Assembly (NCBI RefSeq): GCF_000297115.1
Contig: NZ_CAKP01000066.1
Coordinates: forward strand, 1 to 46,859
Length of the DNA stretch: 46,859 nucleotides
Direction of reading: 5' to 3'
From: Caloramator australicus RC3
Lineage (GTDB): Bacteria > Bacillota > Clostridia > Clostridiales > Caloramatoraceae
Shown here: in pieces, positions 18,165 to 26,288 of the stretch
Layout of the letters: each line of letters begins with the position of its first letter
Position numbering within the stretch: position 1 is the stretch's first letter
Notes under the pieces: model-generated
Seen by the model: only the letters and a program-made list of their open reading frames with translations
Database searches by the model: none
What the model was told of the DNA's origin: nothing
Translations under genes and position numbers: made by a program

Positions 18165-18392
18165 ATGCGTAGATTTGGATATCCTTATTTCGGCAAAAGA
18201 TACTTATATGATATAAAAAATAAAACTCTTCATGACCTTTTAAATGAAAAGGAAGAATGTCATATCGATTTAATACATGAAGATGATATTGACATGTATA
18301 GTTCATTAAATGAAGCTGCATTACTTATGGATCATCCTTTTTATTATGAGTGCCCTTTCTGCATGAAAAAGGCTGAAAGCAAAGAGGGATAA
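18165..18392 (+). CDS. Small acidic CxxC protein of unknown function
   Basis: Product of 75 residues that I do not recognise. The ATG at 18165 is chosen because an AGGTG site sits 4-5 bp before it; an upstream in-frame ATG at 18150 has no ribosome site. The N-terminus is basic and aromatic (MRRFGYPYFGKRYLYD), the middle is acidic (HEDDIDMYSSL), and the end carries ECPFCMKK, a single CxxC that could bind metal as a dimer or be redox active. It lies 2 bp before the Na/Pi-cotransporter-like gene and so is co-translated with it. A TATAAT at 18129-18134 suggests its own promoter with a weak -35. Confidence 0.7.
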   Translation: MRRFGYPYFGKRYLYDIKNKTLHDLLNEKEECHIDLIHEDDIDMYSSLNEAALLMDHPFYYECPFCMKKAESKEG

Positions 18393-18394
18393 TT

Positions 18395-19966
18395 ATGGAA
18401 GATGGATTTGGAATAATTGCTTTTTTTGCTGCGCTATCATTGTTATCATATTCAATTTATTGGATTAATTCGGTCTTTGAAAAAATAATTGAAAATTATC
18501 TGGAAAATTCTAAAAAAGGATTTAAAAAAAGGGTGTATACTGATATTTTATTTGGGACATTTTATACCTTCCTTACTCTAGGATTAAATTACTCTATTAA
18601 CATAACTTCTAGCCTTTTAAACGTAGAAGCATTATCAGTATTAAATAGCTTTATAATCTTTTTAGGTTCCCTTTTAGGAACAATTATAATAGTTTATGTA
18701 TTTAGCTTTAGATTGATGTTTCATTTATGGGCTTACTTGATAGTCTTAGGAACAGGTATTTTCTTCCTTACTAAAACGAAAAAATTCAAGGACATCGGAA
18801 GAACAATAGTATCCTATGGATTTGTTTTTCTTTCCTCCCATTTTATTTATTCTACTTTAATTAAGAGCGAAGCAATGTTTTTTTTGAGTAAAAATATTAT
18901 TATTTTATCTTTAGTAGTTTTTATTTTAACTATAATTTTTCAAAACAATATTTTTATATTCCCAATGATTTTTGCAATTTTATCATCTAACAATTTAAGC
19001 AAATATTATATAGTAGACCTATTGCTTCTTTCCAACATAGCATTGATATTAAAAGCAATAATTAATAATTACAGGAAAAATTCAATAGCTAAAAAGTCCT
19101 TGTCAATATTACTAATATATAATGGACTTATATTTATAATTTTTTTAATTTTACAGAAATTAATACATAAACAACTAAATTTAAATTTTTATCAAATATA
19201 TGCGTTGTATGTAGGAATAATTGTGACTTTAACTCTTTTAATGGTTTTAATAATTAATCCTTACAAAAAATTTGATTTGATTAAGAATAATTATATAAGC
19301 AAAAAAAAGTTTTTGCTCCTACATGAAATTAACCTTCATAATCCTTCAATTGCAGTTATACAGATAATAAAAGAAATAATAAATATGGGTTACGATGCAT
19401 TAAATAACGTAAGGAGAAGTTTAGATTTAATATTAAATTACGATCCAATGATTTCCCAAAATCTACTTATAATAGAAAATGACATAAATCATTATGAAAA
19501 GGAAATTACAGAATCCCTTGTAAAGCTATCTAATACAGAAATAAACGAACATCAGTCTAAAATTATTGCTGCCCTTTATCACATTATAAATGATATAGAA
19601 AGAATCGGCGACCATGCCGAAAACCTATACGAACTTGCTGAGCATAAGTATAAAAATTCCCTAATTTTTTCAGATGAGGCCATCGTTGAAATAAAATTTA
19701 TGTATCAATATGTAATAGAGGCTGTTGACTTAGCTTTATCTTCCCTTAAAGATGGTGACCTTCAAAAGGCTATGAAAACAATTGAGCTTGAAAGTAAAAT
19801 AGATAAACTAGACAAGCAGCTAAGAAATGGTCACATAGATAGATTAAATACTGGTATATGTTATCCTGAAAGCGGCGCAATATTTTTAGATATCATTTCT
19901 AATCTTGAAAGAATCGGTGATCATGCAAACAATATTGCTCAGTTAGTCATTGAAATTAATCAGTAA
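18395..19966 (+). CDS. Na/Pi-cotransporter-like membrane protein with C-terminal PhoU domain (degenerate transport core)
   Basis: Protein of 523 residues. Residues 1 to about 290 are strongly hydrophobic with some eight membrane segments laid out like NptA/PNaS transporters. The part that should hold the QSSSATT substrate motif instead reads LNYSINITSS, and no second QSSS repeat is visible, so phosphate transport is doubtful. Residues from about 310 onward form a PhoU-like helical domain with two clear metal-binding repeats, DIERIGDHAENL and NLERIGDHANNIA. It may act as a membrane-anchored PhoU-type regulator. It is co-transcribed with the preceding small CxxC gene and closed by a strong terminator. 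The homology call is firm; the function is open. Confidence 0.82.
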   Translation: MEDGFGIIAFFAALSLLSYSIYWINSVFEKIIENYLENSKKGFKKRVYTDILFGTFYTFLTLGLNYSINITSSLLNVEALSVLNSFIIFLGSLLGTIIIVYVFSFRLMFHLWAYLIVLGTGIFFLTKTKKFKDIGRTIVSYGFVFLSSHFIYSTLIKSEAMFFLSKNIIILSLVVFILTIIFQNNIFIFPMIFAILSSNNLSKYYIVDLLLLSNIALILKAIINNYRKNSIAKKSLSILLIYNGLIFIIFLILQKLIHKQLNLNFYQIYALYVGIIVTLTLLMVLIINPYKKFDLIKNNYISKKKFLLLHEINLHNPSIAVIQIIKEIINMGYDALNNVRRSLDLILNYDPMISQNLLIIENDINHYEKEITESLVKLSNTEINEHQSKIIAALYHIINDIERIGDHAENLYELAEHKYKNSLIFSDEAIVEIKFMYQYVIEAVDLALSSLKDGDLQKAMKTIELESKIDKLDKQLRNGHIDRLNTGICYPESGAIFLDIISNLERIGDHANNIAQLVIEINQ

Positions 19967-19990
19967 GGCTGTCCAATTTGGACAGCCTTA
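19964..19990 (+). terminator. Terminator after the PhoU-domain gene
   Basis: Perfect 11-bp stem TAAGGCTGTCC / GGACAGCCTTA with a 5-base loop, followed by TTTTAT. The stop codon TAA forms the base of the stem. Confidence 0.9.
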
Positions 19991-20002
19991 TTTTATATAG
20001 AA

Positions 20003-20031
20003 GAATATTAAATATGATATCTACATAATAT
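20003..20031 (+). promoter_or_regulatory. Sigma-E-like sporulation promoter before cwlD
   Basis: GAATATT (20003-20009) fits the sigma-E -35 consensus KMATATT exactly. After a 14-bp spacer comes CATAATAT (20024-20031), which matches CATACANT at five of seven fixed positions. The site is 32 bp upstream of the cwlD start. cwlD of Bacillus subtilis is known to be sporulation-controlled, which supports the reading; it remains a consensus-based prediction. Confidence 0.5.
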
Positions 20032-20062
20032 ATTATTGATTTGAATTTAGGCAGGTGAAAGC

Positions 20063-20746
20063 ATGAAAAAAGCGATCGCTTCAATTATTATATTAACTCT
20101 GTGTTTTACTTCGATAGTTTATGTTCAAGTAAAACTTAATAAAGAGGTATTAAATATGACAAAGGATATAGTAATTGTTGTAGATGCCGGACATGGAGGT
20201 ATAGACGGTGGTGCTATTGGTAAAAATGGAACGATTGAAAAAAACATAAATCTTGAAATTGCTAAAAAACTAAAGGGCTATATTGAAAGTCATGGTGATA
20301 CATGCATTATGATAAGGGAAGTTGATGAGGGGTTATATTCCTACGAAACAAGAAAAGGCAGAAAAGCCGAAGATCTTAAGAATAGGAAACAGATAATTAA
20401 GGAAAACAAAGCCGACATATTTATAAGCATCCATTTAAACTACTTCCCTGATTCAAGATATTATGGTGCACAAACCTTTTACCCATCTAATGATTTTGAA
20501 AGCGAAAAATTAGCAAAATTCATCCAAGCACAGTTAATAAAAGTGTTAGATAGAAATAATAATCGTGTCGCTAAACCCAGCGATACCTATTATATTTTAA
20601 AGGATAACGGTATCCCCTCTGTAATAGTTGAATGCGGCTTCTTATCAAATCCTGAGGAAGAATATCTATTAAATCAGGATGAATATCAAAATAAAATTGC
20701 CTGGGCTATATATTGCGGCGTTTTAGATTATTTTGAAAAAAGGTAG
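20063..20746 (+). CDS. cwlD: N-acetylmuramoyl-L-alanine amidase, CwlD-like (spore cortex)
   Basis: Zinc amidase of 227 residues that cleaves the stem peptide from N-acetylmuramic acid; CwlD orthologues do this during formation of muramic-delta-lactam in spore cortex. An N-terminal hydrophobic signal or anchor (about residues 4-24) targets it across the membrane. The Amidase_3 residues are visible: VVDAGHGGIDGGA with the zinc His, the Glu in GTIEKNINLEIA, ISIHLN, and the catalytic Glu in VIVECGFLSNPEEE. The start follows an AGGTG site. A sigma-E-like promoter lies upstream and the AmmeMemoRadiSam genes follow 49 bp later on the same strand. The CwlD identity is inferred from length and pattern. 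Confidence 0.88.
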   Translation: MKKAIASIIILTLCFTSIVYVQVKLNKEVLNMTKDIVIVVDAGHGGIDGGAIGKNGTIEKNINLEIAKKLKGYIESHGDTCIMIREVDEGLYSYETRKGRKAEDLKNRKQIIKENKADIFISIHLNYFPDSRYYGAQTFYPSNDFESEKLAKFIQAQLIKVLDRNNNRVAKPSDTYYILKDNGIPSVIVECGFLSNPEEEYLLNQDEYQNKIAWAIYCGVLDYFEKR

Positions 20747-20795
20747 ATTATGGTAAAATATTATTAAATCCTGTTTTACTAAAGAGGTGTTTGTT

Positions 20796-22193
20796 ATGCC
20801 TATAGTAGGACAATTTCTTATGCCCCACCCTCCAATAATAATTCCTGAAGTTGGAAGGGGAGAAGAAAAAATTGCAAAGAAAACAATCGATGCCTGCACA
20901 AAAATTGCAAAGGAAATTGCAAGTATTAAGCCCGATACAATTATTATCATAACTCCCCATGGACCTGTTTTTGGTGATGCTGTTGCTATTTGTAATTCCT
21001 CATTTATTGATGGCAGTTTAAAAAATTTTAATGCACCATCTTTATCTTTTAAATTCAAAGTAAATAAAGAATTAGCAAATAAAATCATTGAATTGGCGGA
21101 TGTATCTGAAATTCCAATTGCACCATTAGGTGAAAATTCTCATGTTGAATATAATATTAGATTAAGCTTAGATCATGGTGCCATCGTTCCTCTTTATTTT
21201 ATAACAAAAGAATATAAAGATTTTTCCATTATTCACATAACCTATGGCATGATAAATCCAATAAAGTTATATGAATTGGGGATTAAAATAGCCGATGCTT
21301 TCAAAAATTCAAAGGAAAGGGCTGTTGTCATTGCCAGTGGTGACCTTTCCCATAAAGCAAGCAGTAAAAGCCCCTATGGATTTGATGAATATGGTCCAAA
21401 ATTTGATTGCCAATTATTAGATTATCTAAAGGAAGGCAAAGCTGTTGAAATCTTTAAAATGGATAAATCCTTAATCAAACGGGCTGCAGAATGTGGGTTA
21501 AGATCCCTTTACATCCTTCTTGGAACTTTAGATGAATATAATTTTACATCTGAAATATTATCATATGAAGCTCCTTTCGGAATAGGCTATGCAAATGTAA
21601 AATTTATAATAGATAAAAAAGTAGAAAGTAAATTAGAGGCTATAAATCTTGCGGTAAAGAAAAGTTTAAAAGAAAAAAGAGCAAATGAAAACCCATATGT
21701 AAAACTAGCAAGGGAAAGCTTAGAATATTATATAAAAAAGCAAAAATATATTAAAATTCCAAATTACGTTACAGATGAGATGTTAAATGAAAAGAGAGGT
21801 GTATTTGTTTCTATATATAAAAACGGAGAACTTAGAGGTTGCATAGGGACAATATATCCATTAACAAACTCCATTGCAGAGGAAATCATAAGAAATTCCA
21901 TCGAATCAGGGACTAATGATCCAAGATTTTATCCAGTTGAAGAGGATGAACTTGACGAACTTGAATATTCGGTTGATGTATTAATGCCACCCGAGTCTGC
22001 TACAAAAGATGATCTTGATCCTAAACGCTATGGCGTTATCGTAAGAAGGGGCACAAGGGCTGGACTTTTGCTTCCTAATTTAGAAGGAGTAGATACAGTT
22101 GAAATGCAGTTACAAATAGCTTTAAAAAAAGCAGGGATATCGCCAGATGAAAATTATTCCATAGAGCGCTTTGAAGTTAAAAGATACAGGTGA
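20796..22193 (+). CDS. amrB-amrA fusion: AmmeMemoRadiSam system fusion protein (MEMO-like B domain + AMMECR1-like A domain)
   Basis: Cytosolic protein of 465 residues joining two parts of the AmmeMemoRadiSam system, whose biochemical role is not established. Residues 1 to about 265 are MEMO-like, of the class III extradiol dioxygenase fold, with PHPPIIIPEVG near the start, ITPHGPVFGD, and ASGDLSHK. Residues about 285-465 are AMMECR1-like, with LRGCIGTIYP and DELDELEYSVDVL. The ATG at 20796 is chosen because AAAGAGGTG sits 7 bp upstream; an earlier GTG lies inside that ribosome site. The radical SAM partner starts 5 bp after the stop, so the complete three-part system is encoded by two genes. 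Confidence 0.92.
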   Translation: MPIVGQFLMPHPPIIIPEVGRGEEKIAKKTIDACTKIAKEIASIKPDTIIIITPHGPVFGDAVAICNSSFIDGSLKNFNAPSLSFKFKVNKELANKIIELADVSEIPIAPLGENSHVEYNIRLSLDHGAIVPLYFITKEYKDFSIIHITYGMINPIKLYELGIKIADAFKNSKERAVVIASGDLSHKASSKSPYGFDEYGPKFDCQLLDYLKEGKAVEIFKMDKSLIKRAAECGLRSLYILLGTLDEYNFTSEILSYEAPFGIGYANVKFIIDKKVESKLEAINLAVKKSLKEKRANENPYVKLARESLEYYIKKQKYIKIPNYVTDEMLNEKRGVFVSIYKNGELRGCIGTIYPLTNSIAEEIIRNSIESGTNDPRFYPVEEDELDELEYSVDVLMPPESATKDDLDPKRYGVIVRRGTRAGLLLPNLEGVDTVEMQLQIALKKAGISPDENYSIERFEVKRYR

Positions 22194-22198
22194 TGTAA

Positions 22199-23185
22199 AT
22201 GAGGGAAGCTCAATTTTATAATAAAATAGAAGACCTCATTTTTTGCAATCTATGTCCCCATGGTTGTAAACTCAGCGAAGGTCAAAACGGAACTTGTAGA
22301 GTGCGAAAGGTAATAGACGGGAAGCTTTACTCTTTAAATTATGGGAAAATTTCTGCCATAAACCTTGATCCTATCGAAAAAAAACCCCTTTATCACTATA
22401 AACCTGGAAGTTTAATTTTATCCGTAGGTTCTGTTGGATGTAATTTTTCCTGTGGTTTCTGTCAAAACTTTACAATATCCCAGACTGGTGAAACTTTTTT
22501 TACAACATTTATATCGCCTGAGGAATTAATTAGTATTGCTTTAAAATATAAAGAAAAAGGAAACATCGGTATAGCCTTCACATACAATGAACCTTCAATT
22601 TTTTATGAATATATATACGATACAATTACATTACTTAAAGATGAATTGGACATTATTTTAGTTTCAAATGGATATGTTAATCAATCTCCATTAAAGGATA
22701 TTATTAAACATGTTAAAGCAATAAACTTTGACTTAAAAGCCTACAATGAAGATTTCTATGAAAAAATATGTCACGGGAGCTTAGAACCTGTTTTAAAATC
22801 AATAGAAATTGCCTACAATTATACTCATGTTGAAATAACAACCCTAATAATTCCTGGACTTAATGATTCAGAAGAAGAAATCGATAAGCTCTCCCTTTGG
22901 ATTTCAAAACTTAGCCCTAATATTCCCCTTCACTTAACACGATACTTTCCTAATTATAAATTCCAAATTGAAGCTACTCCAATTGAAACACTTGTAAAGC
23001 TTCAAAGAATTGCTAAAAAACATCTAAATTTTGTTTATCTAGGAAACGTATTATTACCCTCTAATACTGTATGTCCTAATTGCAATAAAACTCTAATTAA
23101 AAGGAATGGCTTTGAAGTTCAATCCTTTATGACATCAAACCAATGTCCTTTTTGCTCCTTTGAAATTGAATACATAAAAATATAA
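22199..23185 (+). CDS. amrS: AmmeMemoRadiSam system radical SAM enzyme
   Basis: Radical S-adenosylmethionine protein of 328 residues, related to pyruvate formate-lyase activating enzymes. The cluster motif CxxxCxxC is seen as CNFSCGFC near residues 80-87. An N-terminal cysteine segment (CNLCPHGCKL, then GTCRVR) and a C-terminal zinc ribbon (CPNC ... CPFC, from about residue 297) complete the typical architecture. The ribosome site AGGTG overlaps the stop codon of the preceding A/B fusion gene, so the two are coupled. The substrate is unknown. The stop codon TAA at 23183-23185 is the first three bases of a terminator palindrome that was duplicated by insertion of the mobile hairpin element. 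Confidence 0.93.
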   Translation: MREAQFYNKIEDLIFCNLCPHGCKLSEGQNGTCRVRKVIDGKLYSLNYGKISAINLDPIEKKPLYHYKPGSLILSVGSVGCNFSCGFCQNFTISQTGETFFTTFISPEELISIALKYKEKGNIGIAFTYNEPSIFYEYIYDTITLLKDELDIILVSNGYVNQSPLKDIIKHVKAINFDLKAYNEDFYEKICHGSLEPVLKSIEIAYNYTHVEITTLIIPGLNDSEEEIDKLSLWISKLSPNIPLHLTRYFPNYKFQIEATPIETLVKLQRIAKKHLNFVYLGNVLLPSNTVCPNCNKTLIKRNGFEVQSFMTSNQCPFCSFEIEYIKI

Positions 23186-23203
23186 CCTGCAAAATGCAGG
23201 TTA
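23183..23203. repeat. Left copy of 21-bp target duplication (bidirectional terminator stem)
   Basis: Perfect palindromic hairpin: stem TAACCTGCA, loop AAA, stem TGCAGGTTA. The identical 21 bp recurs at 23485-23505, directly on the other side of the element. The match cannot be extended (23182 differs from 23484, 23204 differs from 23485+21). It includes the stop codon of the radical SAM gene. For minus-strand transcripts it is followed by TATTTTTATG, a terminator tail. Confidence 0.92.
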
Positions 23204-23484
23204 CAGATTGTAGACAAACTCTCATTGGTGTTGAGACTTTGCAAGAGCCCTGGAAGGATTAGAAAAAGCATCTCTCATGAGCTCTAGCAATTCTTGCTTT
23301 TCGACTTGTCAAAAGTCCGTAATTCTGCACACGGATGTGCAGAGCCGAGTGGCCGACACGGATGTCGGCTCACGAGGGTAGGACTTTTGAAAACAAAGAA
23401 AAGCTTAGAATTGCTTAGCGAAATGAACGAATGCCGGGAAATCCTTCACGGGGCTTATCAAAAAACAACTTTTTCAACAGTCTG
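23204..23484 (+). mobile_element. Non-autonomous hairpin element, copy 2 (281 bp, MITE-like)
   Basis: Inverted second copy of the element at 2201-2485, beginning CAGATTGTAGAC and ending TCAACAGTCTG on the plus strand. Differences from copy 1 are few: an indel-rich stretch in the left arm (CCCTGGAAGGATT replaces CCCCGTGAATGGATTT), and scattered single changes. The full-length fold is kept. At the apex CTGCACA/TGTGCAG and GCCGACA/TGTCGGC form two adjacent 7-bp hairpins, both closing CGGA and sharing the core ACACGGATGT. Exact 21-bp palindromic duplications flank it. A 94-codon ORF crosses it but follows the folded arms and runs out into the downstream terminator, so I do not regard it as coding. 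Confidence 0.9.
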
Positions 23485-23505
23485 TAACCTGCAAAATGCA
23501 GGTTA
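23485..23505. repeat. Right copy of 21-bp target duplication (bidirectional terminator stem)
   Basis: Second copy of the 9-3-9 palindrome of 23183-23203. For plus-strand transcripts it is followed by TATTTTTATTTTG, a good termination tail. Its last three bases are the stop codon (on the minus strand) of the CHASE4-GGDEF-EAL gene. Confidence 0.92.
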
Positions 23506-26277
23506 TATTTTTATTTTGTTTAATAAATTAAGGTTTCTTATAAACTCCTCCACATCGATTGGTTTACTAAAGAAATAGCCTTGAAATTCATCGCATCCTA
23601 AATTTCTTAATAATTTAAGCTGTTCCTTATTTTCAACTCCTTCTGCAACAGTTTTAACCCCTAAAGACTTTGCCATAGAAGTTATAGCTAATATAACACC
23701 ATTAAAACCATCTTGGCCTGCTTTGGAAATAAATGACCTATCAATCTTTATATAGTCAATTGGAAGTTGACTCAAATAATTGATGGAAGAATATCCCGTG
23801 CCAAAGTCATCTAAAGCGATCTTTATCCCTAGCTTTTTTACTTCTTTAAATATATGTGTTGAAATATTAAAGTCCCTAATCAATACGTTTTCTGTAATTT
23901 CGAATATCCAATTTTCCAAAATATTTTTTTCATCAAATAAATATTTTATATTATTTAAGAAATCCTTATTCTCCAACTGCTTTGCAGAAATATTAATGCA
24001 TAAATCTATATATATGCCTTTTTCTATAAGCTTTTGCCTAATTCTATAGGCCTCCTTCAGAATCCAGTTACCTACATCAACTATCATCCCATTTTTCTCT
24101 GCTACTTTAATAAATTCATCTGGTGGATATACAATTCTATTATTTCTAATCCATCTTAATAACAATTCACCTTTAGTTATAACAAATTCTCCATTATTAC
24201 TTTCCCTAAATATAGGCTGAATATATAAACGAAGCTCATTGTTTACCAATGCCCTTCTTAATCCAGTTTCTATTTCTCTAAATTTTTTATTTTTTTTCTC
24301 AATCTCTTGTGAGAAAAACAAAAATCCCCCCTTTTCTTTTTCTTTTACTTCATATAAAGTAGCATCTACCTTTCTAAGAAGCCCTTCAAAAGTTATGTCA
24401 TCCTTAGGATACTTTACTATTCCTATGCTTGCACTAGCTTTTATATCAAAATTATTTATAAATAAAGGTTTAGAAATTTCATTTATAATTTTGTTTGCAA
24501 AGTCCCTAACTTTATATTCATTATCTATATTAAAGGTTAAAACAATAAATTCATCCTCTCCCAATCTAAAAACAATATCGCCTTTATCAATACAAGAGAT
24601 TATTCTATCTGCTACGTTTATCAGTACTTTATCTCCTATATCATGTCCCAATGTATCATTTATAACTTTAAACCCATCAAGATCAATAAATAAAAGTGCA
24701 AATGATTTACAAATCGTATCGTCAATTATTTCTTTTAATTTTTTCATAAAAAAGTTTCTATTAGGTAGGTTGGTTAATAGATCATAATAAGCAAGTTTTT
24801 CAAGCTCTTCTTCTTTTTCTTTTAACTTTGAAATATCAGATAGTATAAGTATATAAACTTTATATCCATTGAATTGTAAAAAAGTAGCTGATAACCAGAC
24901 AGGAAGGCTAACATCATTTTTATTATAAATTCTTGCTTCTCCCCTCCAATATCCCTTTTGTTGAACAATATCAAATATATTATGAAAATTTATATTATCA
25001 AATTCAAAATTTAAAATATCTATTTTATTTTGAATTAGATCTTCTTCCTTAAACCCAAACATATTTTTAATAGCTTTATTTACTTTTAAAATTCTTTTAT
25101 CAGAGTCTAAAATAATAACCCCTTCTAAAGTTTCAGATAATATTTTGTCAGATAATAGTATTTCTTTATTTTTAATTTTCAATTCTTTTGTTCTTTTCTT
25201 TACCCTTATTTCAAGCCTTCTATTTATATCTTCTAAATTATTCTGTTTTGCTATGATTTCAGACTTTAGTATATCAATACTTTTAGCTAAATCTGATATT
25301 TCATCCTTTCGTCCATAAAGATCAATATTAAGTTTATTTTCCATTTTGTAGGTAAAGTCTTTAATGTTGTTCATTATCTGTTCTAATGGCTTATTTATTA
25401 ATTTGCTAAATTTAAAATTCAATATCAAAACTATCAATACGCCAAAAAGTAAAATAGTAAGTGCAATAACAATTCCCATATATTCTATTTTGTTTTCCAT
25501 ATCTTTGGGAACATAAATTTTAAATAAGAATAATAAATTTCCAGTTAGATCTTTTATCGGATAGTAGGCTACATAGGTATCCTTATTTTCTATTGTTAAA
25601 ATAACTTCTTTTTGGCTTATTTTCACCTTATTTTTTGACTTTATTAGCCCCTCTATTTTGTCTAGCTCGTTTTTATTTAAATCCAATAAATTTATAAACT
25701 CATACTTACTTTGTGTGTTTAATTTTATTTCATCCAACCTTTTACCAAAAATTATTATCCCTTTCCTATCTCCTGTTCCATCACTTTTATGGATCCCCTC
25801 TCCTGCAAAACAATAAATATCTTTATCAAATTCTAAAAAACCTACAAAATTACTTTTGTGTAAACCTGTTAAAATAAATTTATCTAATAACCCTTCATCA
25901 AAATAATCCTTAATTTCTTCATTTTTTCTTGTGATTCCATAAATCAAATTTCCATTATTATCTAATATCGCAGCTAAAGACACACCTATATTTTTTAGAG
26001 AAGCAAAACTATAATTTTTTTCTATATAATCCTTATGTTTATAAATAACAAAATCATAAGACTCGTCCCAAATAGCATAATCCCTTGTGGTTACATGTAA
26101 TAACTCCAGTTCTTTTTCTAAAAGGTCCATTTCCCTTTGAATTTCATTACTAATTATGCTTTCCATAAACATTTTAAATTTTGGTCTTATATAAAAACTC
26201 TGAAAGAATATTATAAATAAAAAATATGCCAAAATATTTAATACTATTGTTTTTAATATTTTATATTTTAATCTCAT
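23503..26277 (-). CDS. CHASE4-HAMP-PAS-GGDEF-EAL membrane protein, probable c-di-GMP phosphodiesterase
   Basis: Membrane signalling protein of 924 residues. Order: membrane segment about 10-29, extracytoplasmic CHASE4-like sensor about 45-225 (with TTRDYAIWDESYDF at 63-76), second membrane segment about 266-288, HAMP to about 345, coiled coil, PAS about 378-485, GGDEF about 497-655 and EAL about 672-920. The cyclase signature is altered to GEDEF (573-577) and the inhibitory RxxD is absent, so the GGDEF domain may be inactive or only bind GTP. The EAL site reads ELL (704-706), but the other catalytic residues look complete: Asn762, Glu793/796, DDFGTG at 823-828, Lys844, Glu879 and Gln899. Degradation of c-di-GMP is the likelier activity. 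The gene is transcribed alone, convergent with the radical SAM gene. Confidence 0.93.
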   Translation of the reverse strand: MRLKYKILKTIVLNILAYFLFIIFFQSFYIRPKFKMFMESIISNEIQREMDLLEKELELLHVTTRDYAIWDESYDFVIYKHKDYIEKNYSFASLKNIGVSLAAILDNNGNLIYGITRKNEEIKDYFDEGLLDKFILTGLHKSNFVGFLEFDKDIYCFAGEGIHKSDGTGDRKGIIIFGKRLDEIKLNTQSKYEFINLLDLNKNELDKIEGLIKSKNKVKISQKEVILTIENKDTYVAYYPIKDLTGNLLFLFKIYVPKDMENKIEYMGIVIALTILLFGVLIVLILNFKFSKLINKPLEQIMNNIKDFTYKMENKLNIDLYGRKDEISDLAKSIDILKSEIIAKQNNLEDINRRLEIRVKKRTKELKIKNKEILLSDKILSETLEGVIILDSDKRILKVNKAIKNMFGFKEEDLIQNKIDILNFEFDNINFHNIFDIVQQKGYWRGEARIYNKNDVSLPVWLSATFLQFNGYKVYILILSDISKLKEKEEELEKLAYYDLLTNLPNRNFFMKKLKEIIDDTICKSFALLFIDLDGFKVINDTLGHDIGDKVLINVADRIISCIDKGDIVFRLGEDEFIVLTFNIDNEYKVRDFANKIINEISKPLFINNFDIKASASIGIVKYPKDDITFEGLLRKVDATLYEVKEKEKGGFLFFSQEIEKKNKKFREIETGLRRALVNNELRLYIQPIFRESNNGEFVITKGELLLRWIRNNRIVYPPDEFIKVAEKNGMIVDVGNWILKEAYRIRQKLIEKGIYIDLCINISAKQLENKDFLNNIKYLFDEKNILENWIFEITENVLIRDFNISTHIFKEVKKLGIKIALDDFGTGYSSINYLSQLPIDYIKIDRSFISKAGQDGFNGVILAITSMAKSLGVKTVAEGVENKEQLKLLRNLGCDEFQGYFFSKPIDVEEFIRNLNLLNKIKI

Positions 26278-26288
26278 AATATCACTTC

